Shown piece by piece: positions 1-6,307 of a DNA stretch of 8,254 nt (position 1 is the first letter of the stretch; each line of letters opens with the position of its first letter). The stretch is taken from the NCBI GenBank assembly GCA_003062345.1, contig PQCO01000295.1, positions 1 to 8,254 on the forward strand. Reading direction: 5' to 3'. The notes below the pieces were generated by a model, which did not search any database, was not told the DNA's origin, and worked only from the letters and a program-made list of their open reading frames with translations. The position numbers and the translations under genes are program-made. The stretch comes from Sedimenticola_A endophacoides (GTDB lineage Bacteria > Pseudomonadota > Gammaproteobacteria > Chromatiales > Chromatiaceae).

Positions 1-56
1 CTGCAATGTGCGGGACGGAGTCGTGATGAGCGCAGGACGGTCGGGGCAGTAACGGC

Positions 57-120
57 TGTCGCGTTGGCGAGTCGATTTTGGGGACTGGGATGTCCCAAAA
101 TCTTTCACGAGGTAGCGACA
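57..120. repeat. Interrupted inverted repeat at the end of an unidentified inserted sequence
   Basis: The outer arms are TGTCGC (57-62) and GCGACA (115-120). Inside them, GATTTTGGG(G)AC (74-85) pairs with GTCCCAAAATC (92-102) as an 11-bp stem with one bulged G and a 6-base loop. The right arm ends at the point where the adjacent YaiI-like reading frame loses family similarity. Positions 1-56 to its left hold no gene I can recognise. The structure could be the terminus of a transposon or MITE, or a small palindromic repeat. I cannot name a family, and no target-site duplication is visible because the other end lies outside the window. Confidence 0.45.
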
Positions 121-315
121 CTCTTGAACGCTGTTGATATGGGGTGAGGGTGGGGTGCGCAGGGGCTGGTTGGCGACCAGGGTCAGGCCGGTGCGCATCC
201 GTTCGGCTGCGCGGTAGAGTATCTCTTTGATTGGCTTCGGGCAGGCGTCGGCGTCGATCCAGATTTGCACGTTGCGTCTCTTGTCGGTGGCGGAGGAGTG
301 GGAGTGTAGCGCCAT
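121..315 (-). pseudogene. yaiI: YaiI/YqxD family (UPF0178, DUF188) N-terminal remnant
   Basis: Read on the minus strand from ATG at 315, residues 16-60 match the start of the YaiI/YqxD family. The pattern is VQIWIDADACP, then PIKEILYRAAERM, then LVANQPLR and a PPSPHI segment, as in the first third of the roughly 150-residue E. coli YaiI. The Asp-x-Asp-Ala-Cys motif is typical of this PIN-like family, whose biochemical role is not established. The family normally begins just before the first beta strand, so the GTG at 270 (preceded by AAGAGA) may be the original start rather than ATG 315. After about position 121 the frame stays open to the window edge, but the residues no longer resemble the family; the expected AGFDVADN-type and DLVITADIPLA-type segments are absent. 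The gene is therefore broken at the boundary of the inverted repeat at 57-120. The family call is firm. That it is non-functional is inferred. Confidence 0.8.
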
Positions 316-348
316 TTCCCCCGCAGGGCACCTCTCTTGGCGCAAATG

Positions 349-377
349 TCGGCAATTCAGCCACTGGCTGCTAATCT
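349..377 (+). promoter_or_regulatory. Possible weak promoter for the Lon-like gene
   Basis: TCGGCA (349-354, 4 of 6 to the -35 consensus) lies 17 bases before TAATCT (372-377, 3 of 6), which is preceded by TGC as in an extended -10. It sits in the 118-base gap between the divergent YaiI remnant and the Lon-like start. I see no convincing heat-shock sigma-32 site. This is a consensus match by eye only. Confidence 0.22.
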
Positions 378-433
378 ACTATCAGGGAAGAAGAAAAGGT
401 GTTTGCGCTCTATTGATCTTTGGGGGTGGAAGC

Positions 434-2833
434 GTGGAAAAGGCACTCACACCAGGGCAACTCTATCACCGTTGCGACCTCGGGCAGTTCGGGTTTCAGG
501 ATACCTCGCAGATCGATGGGTTGGAGCGGGCGGTGGGCCAGGAGCGTGCGCTCGATGCGATCGATTTCGGGGTCGGCATGGAGCACAGTGGCTATAACCT
601 CTACGTGATGGGTTCCACCGGCCTGGGCCGGCACACCATGGTGTATGAGGCGCTGCGCCGCCAGGCGGAGGCGGAGACGGCGCAGTCCGACTGGTGCTAT
701 GTATCCAATTTCACCGATCCCAACATGCCGGGCGCGCTGCGTCTTCCGGCGGGTACCGGGCGCGAGCTGAGCCGCGACATGCGGGCGTTGGTCGAGGGGT
801 TGATCAAGGACATCCCGGCCGCCCTGCACAGTGAGGAGTACCGCCGCCGGACCAAGGAGATCAATTCGCGCTACAAGGAGATGGAGCAGGGCGCGGCCAG
901 CAAGCTGAGTGAACGGGCCCATGAGCGGGGGATCGCGGTGATCGATACCGTCACCGGCTATACCCTGGCGCCCGAGGTGGATGGCAAGGTGCTCGGCAGC
1001 GAGGAGTTCCATGAGTTGCCCGAGGAGGAGCAGGAGCGCCTGGGCGGGATCATGGAGGAGGTGAAGGAGGATCTGAAGGAGACCATGAAGCAGGTGCCGC
1101 GCTGGCAGCAGGAGGTGCGCAAGGAGTTCAAGGCGCTGGACCGGGAATTTGCCGGGCGGACGGTGGATATTCTGATCACCGAACTGATGGAGAAGTATGA
1201 GGCGCTGCCCGCGGTGGTCGATTACCTGGAGGCGGTGAAGCAGGATATCGTGGAGAACGTGGAGCCGTTCAGCCGTTCCGAGGGCAAGGATGGGAAGACG
1301 GTCTCGGTGGACGACCCGGCTTTCGGCGACTACCGGGTCAATGTGCTGGTGGACAACGCCGAGACTGATGGCGCACCCATCGTGTATGAGGACAACCCCA
1401 CCTATCAGAACCTGATGGGGCGCATCGAGCACCTTGCGCACATGGGTACCCTGTTGACCAATTTCACCCTGATCAAGGCGGGGGCGCTGCACTATGCCAA
1501 CGGCGGCTATCTGGTGCTCGACGCCGAGAAGGTGTTGACCAACCCGTTTGCCTGGGATGGGCTGAAGCGGGTGCTCAACGCCGAGGAGATCCGCATCGAG
1601 TCGCTGGAGCGCCAGTTGAGTCTGGTCAGTACCATCTCACTGGAGCCGGAGCCGATCGCCATCGACCTGAAGGTGATCCTGATCGGCGACCGCTATCTCT
1701 ACTATCTGCTCAAGGAGTACGACCCGGAGTTCAGCAAGCTGTTCAAGGTGGAGGCCGATTTTTCCGAGGATATGGCCCGCGAGGATGGTAACGACTACCG
1801 CTACGCGCAGTTGATGGCGAGCCTGCGCGAGCGCGAGAACCTGCGGCATTTCGACGTGCAGGCCGTGGGCCGGATGATCGAGTACAGCGCGCGGCGTTCT
1901 GGGGATGGTGAGCGGTTGTCGCTGCACATGGGCAATCTGGTCGATCTGATGCAGGAGGCGGACTACTGTGCGGCGCGTAGCGGCCACAACCTGATTCAGA
2001 TCGAGGATGTGGATGCCGCCATCCAGGGGCGGGTCTATCGAGCTGACCAGTTGCGTGAGCGGTTGCATAAGGAGGTGCTGCGCGGAACCCTCCTGATCGA
2101 TACCGCCGGGTCGCAGCTGGCCCAGATCAACGCCCTGTCGGTGATTCAGCTCGGCGAGCAGATGTTCGGCGTGCCGACCCGGGTCAGCGCCACCGCCCGC
2201 TATGGCGCCGGCGAGGTGGTCGATATCGAGCGCGAGGTGGAGCAGGGCGGCAGCCTCCACTCCAAGGGGGTGCTGATCCTCTCGGCCTATCTGGGGTGGC
2301 GCTACGCGAAGTACCAGCCCCTGTCGCTGAGCGCCAGCCTGGTCTTCGAGCAGACCTACGGCGGAGTGGATGGTGACAGCGCCTCGGCCGCCGAGTTGTG
2401 CGCACTGCTCTCTGCCCTCTCCGATGTGCCGATCAGGCAGTCGCTGGCCATCACAGGTGCGATCAACCAGCATGGCGAGGTGCAGACGATCGGCGGTGTG
2501 TGCCAGAAGATCGAGGGCTTTTTCGATATCTGCAAGGGGCGGGGATTGAACGGTGATCAGGGGGTGATCATTCCCCACAGCAACGTCAAGGATCTGATGC
2601 TGCGCCGGGACGTGATCGAGGCGGTGGAGGCGGGGAGCTTCGCCGTCTATGCGGTGCGTCACGTCGAGGAGGCGATGGAGCTGCTCACCGGGCTGCCCGC
2701 CGGGGCCCCGGACGAGCGGGGACGTTTCCCCGCCGAGACCCTCAATGGGAGGGTACAGCGGCGCCTGGCCGAGTGGACCCTGCTGCACCAGCGCCTGGCG
2801 GGGCAGCCCGAAGAGGAGCCGGAGATGGAGTAG
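434..2833 (+). CDS. Lon-like AAA+ protease (AAA_32 / LonB-YcbZ type), 799 aa
   Basis: A large Lon-family (MEROPS S16) serine protease expected to degrade proteins in the cytoplasm. The start chosen is GTG 434 behind GGGGGTGGA; it gives the family-like opening with LTPGQLYHRCD, whereas the in-frame ATG at 227 would run through the divergent YaiI remnant. Residue numbers are from GTG. A degenerate P-loop GSTGLGRHT is at 60-68, a charged helical/coiled-coil insert at about 131-275, a Walker-B-like GGYLVLDA at 357-364, and a sensor-like VILIGD at about 414-419. The C-terminal Lon protease domain spans about 560-755. It has Ser649 in GDSAS and Lys692 in GGVCQKIEGFF, 43 residues apart, the same spacing as Ser679/Lys722 of E. 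coli Lon. An acidic tail ends the protein. It lacks the classical Lon N-terminal substrate domain, so it is not the housekeeping lon. The gene is monocistronic and convergent with the EF-G-like gene. Substrates and regulation cannot be read from the sequence. Confidence 0.93.
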   Translation: MEKALTPGQLYHRCDLGQFGFQDTSQIDGLERAVGQERALDAIDFGVGMEHSGYNLYVMGSTGLGRHTMVYEALRRQAEAETAQSDWCYVSNFTDPNMPGALRLPAGTGRELSRDMRALVEGLIKDIPAALHSEEYRRRTKEINSRYKEMEQGAASKLSERAHERGIAVIDTVTGYTLAPEVDGKVLGSEEFHELPEEEQERLGGIMEEVKEDLKETMKQVPRWQQEVRKEFKALDREFAGRTVDILITELMEKYEALPAVVDYLEAVKQDIVENVEPFSRSEGKDGKTVSVDDPAFGDYRVNVLVDNAETDGAPIVYEDNPTYQNLMGRIEHLAHMGTLLTNFTLIKAGALHYANGGYLVLDAEKVLTNPFAWDGLKRVLNAEEIRIESLERQLSLVSTISLEPEPIAIDLKVILIGDRYLYYLLKEYDPEFSKLFKVEADFSEDMAREDGNDYRYAQLMASLRERENLRHFDVQAVGRMIEYSARRSGDGERLSLHMGNLVDLMQEADYCAARSGHNLIQIEDVDAAIQGRVYRADQLRERLHKEVLRGTLLIDTAGSQLAQINALSVIQLGEQMFGVPTRVSATARYGAGEVVDIEREVEQGGSLHSKGVLILSAYLGWRYAKYQPLSLSASLVFEQTYGGVDGDSASAAELCALLSALSDVPIRQSLAITGAINQHGEVQTIGGVCQKIEGFFDICKGRGLNGDQGVIIPHSNVKDLMLRRDVIEAVEAGSFAVYAVRHVEEAMELLTGLPAGAPDERGRFPAETLNGRVQRRLAEWTLLHQRLAGQPEEEPEME

Positions 2834-2861
2834 GTGCCCGCGCCCGGGAGGGCGCGGGCAC
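2834..2861. terminator. Shared GC-rich hairpin between convergent genes
   Basis: GTGCCCGCGCCC (2834-2845) and GGGCGCGGGCAC (2850-2861) form a perfect 12-bp stem around a 4-base GGGA loop. It fills nearly all of the 31-base gap between the Lon-like stop and the EF-G-like stop, so it could end transcripts from both sides. Neither strand has a T-run after it, so it may act as an RNA 3'-end stabiliser or polymerase pause site rather than a textbook intrinsic terminator. Confidence 0.6.
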
Positions 2862-2864
2862 GCA

Positions 2865-4901
2865 TCATTCGCGCTGGCTCTGTTGTGACAGCTGCTGCTG
2901 GATGTTGCCCGGCACCGGATCGTAGTGGCTGAAGGAGAGTTCATAGGTGCCCTCTCCTCCGGTGATGGACTTCAGGCGCGAGCTGTAGCCTTCGAGTTCG
3001 GCCAGGGGGACCTGGGCGCTGATCACCATACGGCCGTTGGTGACCGCCTCGGTGTTGCTGACCCGCCCGCGCTTGGTGGTCAGGTCGGCGGTGATGTCGC
3101 CGATGAAATCGCCCTGGGCGGTGATCGCGATGTTGACGATCGGCTCCAGAACGATGGGCCGGGCCGCCTCCATCGCCGCCTCGAAGGCCTTCTTTCCGGC
3201 GGTGACGAAGGCGATCTCCTTGGAGTCGACCGAGTGGTACTTGCCGTCGAACACGGTCACCTTGATGTCCTGCATCGGGTAGCCGGCCACGAACCCCTCT
3301 TCCATCGCCTGCAGCACGCCCTTTTCCACGGCGGGAATGAATTGGCCGGGGATCACTCCGCCCTTGACCTCGTCGACGAACTGGAAGCCCCCGCCCCTGG
3401 GCAGGGGGTCGACCTTGATCGTCACCTCGCCGAACTGGCCCGCGCCGCCGGTCTGCTTCTTGTGCCGGTACTGCGCCTCGGCGTGGGAGCTGATGGTCTC
3501 GCGGTAGGGGATGCTCGGTGGACGGGTATCCACATCGACGTTGTAGCGGTCCTTGAGCTGTTCGAGGATCACCCGCATGTGCAGGTCGCCGAGGCCGCGG
3601 ATCACCGTCTCGTTGGCCTGGGCCTCGTGTTCGATGCGCAGGCAGGGGTCCTCGCCCTCCAGCTTCTGCAGCGCCTCGGAGAGTTTCTGCTCGTCACCGC
3701 GCTTTTTGGTGACCAGGGCCAGGCCGAACAGGGGCATGGGAAACTCTTCAGGATGTAGATGAAAGTGGTCCTCGTCGTGGGAGTCGTGCAGCACCGCGTC
3801 GCGGAACAGTTCCTCGACCCGTGCCACGGCACAGATATCGCCGGGAATCGCCCGCTCCATCTCGCTCTGCTCCTTGCCCTGGATGCGCAGCAGGTGGGTG
3901 ACCTTGAACGGTTTGCGCCCATCGCCGATGAACAGCTGGCTGTTGGGGGTGAGGGTGCCCTGATAGATCCTGAAATAGCCGAGCTTGCCACGGAACGGAT
4001 CGTTGGTGACCTTGAATACGTGAGCCACTACGTGCCGCTCGGGGTCGGGCAGGACCTCCACCGGCTCGGCCGCGTCGCCCTCGCCCAGAAGAAACTGGGG
4101 CGGGTTGCCCTCGGTGGGGTCGGGCAGCAGGCGCACGAATACATCAAGCAGTTGATCCAGGCCCGCGCCGGTGGCGGCCGAGACGAAGCAGACAGGGATC
4201 AGGTGCCCCTCGCGCAGCGCCTTCTCGAAGGGGTCGTGGAGCTGCTCGGGGGAGAGCTCCTGTCCCTGCTCCAGGTACAGCTCCATCAGCTCTTCGTCCA
4301 CCTCCACCACCTGGTCGATGATGGTGTCGTGGGCCTCGCTGACGGAGGAGAATCGGGTGGCAGCCCCATCGGGCTTGAAGAAGCAGTCCACCACCCCGCC
4401 GCCGGGGGTGGGCAGATTCAGCGGCAGGCACTCGTCACCGAAGTTCTGGCGGATCTCATCCAGCAGCAGTTCCAGGTCGCCGTTGACCGAATCGACCTTG
4501 TTGATGATCAGCATGCGGCAGCGCCCATCCTCGCGGGCGTGCTCCATCATCGCGTGGGTGGCCGACTCGATCCCCTTTTCGGCGTCGATGACCACGGCCG
4601 TGGTCTCCGCCGCCTGCAGCAGGCCGAAGGCGCGCCCGAAGAAGTCGTGCAGGCCGGGCGCGTCGAGCAGGTTGATGTGCGCACCGCCCTTTTCCAGATA
4701 GACCAGGGAGGAGTCGAGGGAGTGTTCGTAGGCCCTCTCCTGGGGATCGAAATCGCAGACCGTGGTGCCCCGCTCGATGGTGCCCGGGGTCGGTATCGCT
4801 CCGGCTCGGTGCAGGAGGGCCTCGGTCAGCGTCGTTTTACCGGCGCCTGACTGGCCCACCAGCGCGATATTCCGGATATCGTGTGTGGTGTACGCAGGCA
4901 T
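2865..4901 (-). CDS. EF-G-like translational GTPase (elongation factor G paralogue), 678 aa
   Basis: A five-domain protein of the EF-G family, which acts on the ribosome with GTP; canonical EF-G drives translocation. The GTP-binding domain has P-loop GQSGAGKT (16-23), G3 DAPGLHDF (80-87), G4 NKVD (134-137) and G5 SAATG (241-245). Domain II is at about 285-370 and III at about 385-460. Domain IV (about 465-585) has the TGGAGQFGEV and YHSVDSKEIAF segments, and domain V (about 585-660) has GDFIGDITADLTTKRGRVSN. Length is normal. The G domain departs from canonical FusA: the switch-I RGITI motif is not recognisable (RGTTVCDFDPQE then YEHSLDSS), and the G3 catalytic-His position is Leu84. This fits the EF-G-like (EF-G2-type) paralogues rather than the essential fusA, which usually sits in the str operon with rpsL, rpsG and tuf; none of those is here. 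The start is fixed by AAGGAG at 4908-4913, six bases before the ATG. Exact function (translocase, recycling or stress role) is unknown. Confidence 0.92.
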   Translation of the reverse strand: MPAYTTHDIRNIALVGQSGAGKTTLTEALLHRAGAIPTPGTIERGTTVCDFDPQERAYEHSLDSSLVYLEKGGAHINLLDAPGLHDFFGRAFGLLQAAETTAVVIDAEKGIESATHAMMEHAREDGRCRMLIINKVDSVNGDLELLLDEIRQNFGDECLPLNLPTPGGGVVDCFFKPDGAATRFSSVSEAHDTIIDQVVEVDEELMELYLEQGQELSPEQLHDPFEKALREGHLIPVCFVSAATGAGLDQLLDVFVRLLPDPTEGNPPQFLLGEGDAAEPVEVLPDPERHVVAHVFKVTNDPFRGKLGYFRIYQGTLTPNSQLFIGDGRKPFKVTHLLRIQGKEQSEMERAIPGDICAVARVEELFRDAVLHDSHDEDHFHLHPEEFPMPLFGLALVTKKRGDEQKLSEALQKLEGEDPCLRIEHEAQANETVIRGLGDLHMRVILEQLKDRYNVDVDTRPPSIPYRETISSHAEAQYRHKKQTGGAGQFGEVTIKVDPLPRGGGFQFVDEVKGGVIPGQFIPAVEKGVLQAMEEGFVAGYPMQDIKVTVFDGKYHSVDSKEIAFVTAGKKAFEAAMEAARPIVLEPIVNIAITAQGDFIGDITADLTTKRGRVSNTEAVTNGRMVISAQVPLAELEGYSSRLKSITGGEGTYELSFSHYDPVPGNIQQQLSQQSQRE

Positions 4902-5109
4902 TTTTTTCTCCTTGGGTCAGGGGGCGGTGAGCGCGCTCCCCGGGTACGGGCGATCGGGAGGGGCGTGGGCGGGGCTGCCGCCGGGCCGGTCCCTTCAGGT
5001 GCTGTTTCTATTCAAGGGAGCGGGGGCGGTTTCGTCCATGACCCCGATCAATACAACCCTCATTATGGAGACACTGAACCGTCCCGCCGGGGCGGTATGG
5101 CAACGCGGG

Positions 5110-5137
5110 TTGGCCACGTGCGGTGTTTTGTTCTACT
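5110..5137 (+). promoter_or_regulatory. Candidate sigma-70-type promoter for arsM
   Basis: TTGGCC (5110-5115) and TCTACT (5132-5137) each match 4 of 6 consensus bases with a 16-base spacer, and would give a leader of roughly 30 bases before the ATG at 5177. I found no clear ArsR-type dyad overlapping it. The rest of the 275-base divergent region (4902-5176) holds no gene I can support. An imperfect dyad TCCCTT (4990-4995) / AAGGGA (5014-5019) is its only other structure. Confidence 0.27.
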
Positions 5138-5176
5138 GTTGGGGCCTCAATCAACACAGGATACGCAAAAGGCATT

Positions 5177-6229
5177 ATGAAACAGGCTGTTCAAGAGTAT
5201 TACGGCAAGATCCTCCAGGGCACCGGCGACCTGCAGACCAACGCCTGCTGCACCGACGGGGCCACACCCCCGCACATCAAGGCGGCGCTGGCCAATATTC
5301 ACCCCGAGGTGTCGGGCCGCTATTACGGCTGCGGGCTGGTTCGTCCCGAGCGGCTGGAGGGGACGCGCATCCTTGATCTCGGCAGCGGGTCGGGGCGCGA
5401 CTGCTACCTGCTGGCGCAACTGGTGGGCGAGGCGGGTTCGGTGCTGGGCGTGGATATGACCGATGAGCAGCTGGATGTGGCCAACCGCCACCTGGATTGG
5501 CACCGCGAACGCTTCGGTTACGCCCGCTCCAATGTGGCCTTTCGCAAGGGCTATATCGAGTGCCTGGACGAGCTGGGGCTGGAGGAGGGCAGCTTCGATA
5601 TCATCGTATCCAACTGCGTGATCAACCTCTCGCCGGACAAGGCGGCGGTACTGCGCGAGGCGTATCGGCTGCTCAAGCCCGGCGGCGAACTCTATTTCTC
5701 CGATGTCTACGCCGATCGCCGAGTACCCACCGAGCTGGTGGATGACCCGCTGCTCTACGGCGAGTGTCTGAGTGGCGCCCTCTATTGGAACGACTTTCAG
5801 AATCTGGCGAAGCGGGCCGGATTCCTCGATCCGAGACTGGTCGAGGACCGTCCGCTGAGCATCGACAACCCGCGCATCGAGGCCAGCATCGGCCATATCC
5901 GTTTCTTCTCCGCCACCTATCGACTGTTCAAGCTCGATGGGCTGGAGAGCCACTGCGAGGACTATGGCCAGGCCGTGCGCTACCTGGGCGGGATTGCTCA
6001 CCATGAACAGGTGTTTGTGCTGGACAAGCATCACGTGATCGAAAAGGGGCGGGTGTTTCCGGTCTGCGGCAACACCTACCGCATGCTGCGGGAGAGCCGT
6101 TTCGCCGCCTGTTTCGAGTTTTTCGGCGGCCAGGGCGTGCACTACGGCATCTTCGACGGCTGCGGCACCGCCCTGCCCTTCGACCGCCCCCAGGAGGGGG
6201 ATGGGGGCGGCGGGGGCGGGTGTTGTTGA
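5177..6229 (+). CDS. arsM: Arsenite S-adenosylmethionine methyltransferase (AS3MT-like), 350 aa
   Basis: Predicted to methylate trivalent arsenic using S-adenosylmethionine in the cytoplasm, yielding methylated and partly volatile arsenicals. Residue numbers are from ATG 5177, preceded by AAAAGG; the ATG at 5123 lies in the probable promoter/leader and lacks family similarity. The Rossmann methyltransferase core has motif I DLGSGSGRD (67-75), acidic Asp93 in GVDMT, and VSNCVINL with LKPGGELYFSDVY (to about 178). Four family cysteines are present: Cys24 in LQTNAC, Cys52 in YYGCGL, Cys147 in SNCVINL and Cys197 in GECLSGALYW. They correspond to Cys32, 61, 156 and 206 of human AS3MT, with spacings 28/95/50 here against 29/95/50. 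Cys24 is followed by a second Cys25. The C-terminal domain (about 225-335) also follows AS3MT, and the chain ends in a Gly-rich tail closing Cys-Cys. The gene is solitary, with no arsR, arsB or arsC beside it. The function call is strong by motif; activity is not shown. Confidence 0.95.
   Translation: MKQAVQEYYGKILQGTGDLQTNACCTDGATPPHIKAALANIHPEVSGRYYGCGLVRPERLEGTRILDLGSGSGRDCYLLAQLVGEAGSVLGVDMTDEQLDVANRHLDWHRERFGYARSNVAFRKGYIECLDELGLEEGSFDIIVSNCVINLSPDKAAVLREAYRLLKPGGELYFSDVYADRRVPTELVDDPLLYGECLSGALYWNDFQNLAKRAGFLDPRLVEDRPLSIDNPRIEASIGHIRFFSATYRLFKLDGLESHCEDYGQAVRYLGGIAHHEQVFVLDKHHVIEKGRVFPVCGNTYRMLRESRFAACFEFFGGQGVHYGIFDGCGTALPFDRPQEGDGGGGGGCC
6196..6220 (+). other. G-quadruplex-like tract at the arsM 3' end
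   Basis: Four G-runs on the coding strand (6196-6200, 6203-6207, 6212-6216, 6218-6220), separated by 2, 4 and 1 bases, satisfy the standard G3+N1-7 pattern. The tract ends six bases before the stop codon and encodes most of the Gly-rich tail of ArsM. It could fold in the DNA or the mRNA. Being GC-rich low-complexity sequence, it is also prone to slippage. Confidence 0.5.
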
Positions 6230-6230
6230 T

Positions 6231-6248
6231 CCCCGGTCTCCGCCGGGG
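6231..6248 (+). terminator. Possible arsM terminator hairpin
   Basis: CCCCGG (6231-6236) and CCGGGG (6243-6248) form a 6-bp all-GC stem with a 6-base loop, starting two bases after the arsM stop. No T-run follows, so it is at best a weak intrinsic terminator. Confidence 0.35.
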
Positions 6249-6279
6249 CCGGTAGGCACGGGCGCCAAGTCGCGGCGGT

Positions 6280-6293
6280 CCGGGATGTCCCGG
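6280..6293. terminator. Second small hairpin between arsM and panE
   Basis: CCGGG (6280-6284) pairs with CCCGG (6289-6293) around ATGT. It lies between the convergent stops of arsM and panE, 14 bases beyond the panE stop, and could serve either transcript. There is no T-run worth the name on either side. Confidence 0.25.
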
Positions 6294-6307
6294 TTATGGC
6301 CGTGCGC

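Noticed and set aside
227..433. Upstream ATG (227) extending the Lon-like protein by 69 residues
   Set aside because: The extra residues have no family similarity and would be read from DNA antisense to the YaiI remnant and from the promoter region. GTG 434 has a purine-rich ribosome-binding site and begins at the family's usual N-terminus.
1637..2944. Long minus-strand open frame (435 codons) opposite the Lon-like gene
   Set aside because: It lies antisense to the conserved protease domain, is rich in Gln/His/Leu/Arg as expected for shadow frames in GC-rich DNA, and shows no recognisable domain. The minus-strand frame at 410-1492 is rejected for the same reason.
3759..4850. Plus-strand open frames opposite the EF-G-like gene (363 codons, and 277 codons at 2925-3758)
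   Set aside because: They are antisense to highly conserved GTPase motifs, and their valine/aspartate/glutamine/histidine-rich composition mirrors the codon bias of the real gene.
4990..5019. Dyad TCCCTT/AAGGGA in the divergent region as an ArsR or other operator
   Set aside because: The arms are only six bases with an 18-base gap, do not match a known ArsR box I can name, and lie more than 150 bases from the arsM start.
5123..5176. Upstream ATG (5123) as the arsM start
   Set aside because: The added 18 residues overlap the best promoter candidate. Family similarity begins right after ATG 5177, which has AAAAGG at suitable distance.
5147..6268. Minus-strand open frame (373 codons) opposite arsM
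   Set aside because: It is a shadow of arsM's third-position GC bias, with no domain and no plausible ribosome-binding site context.
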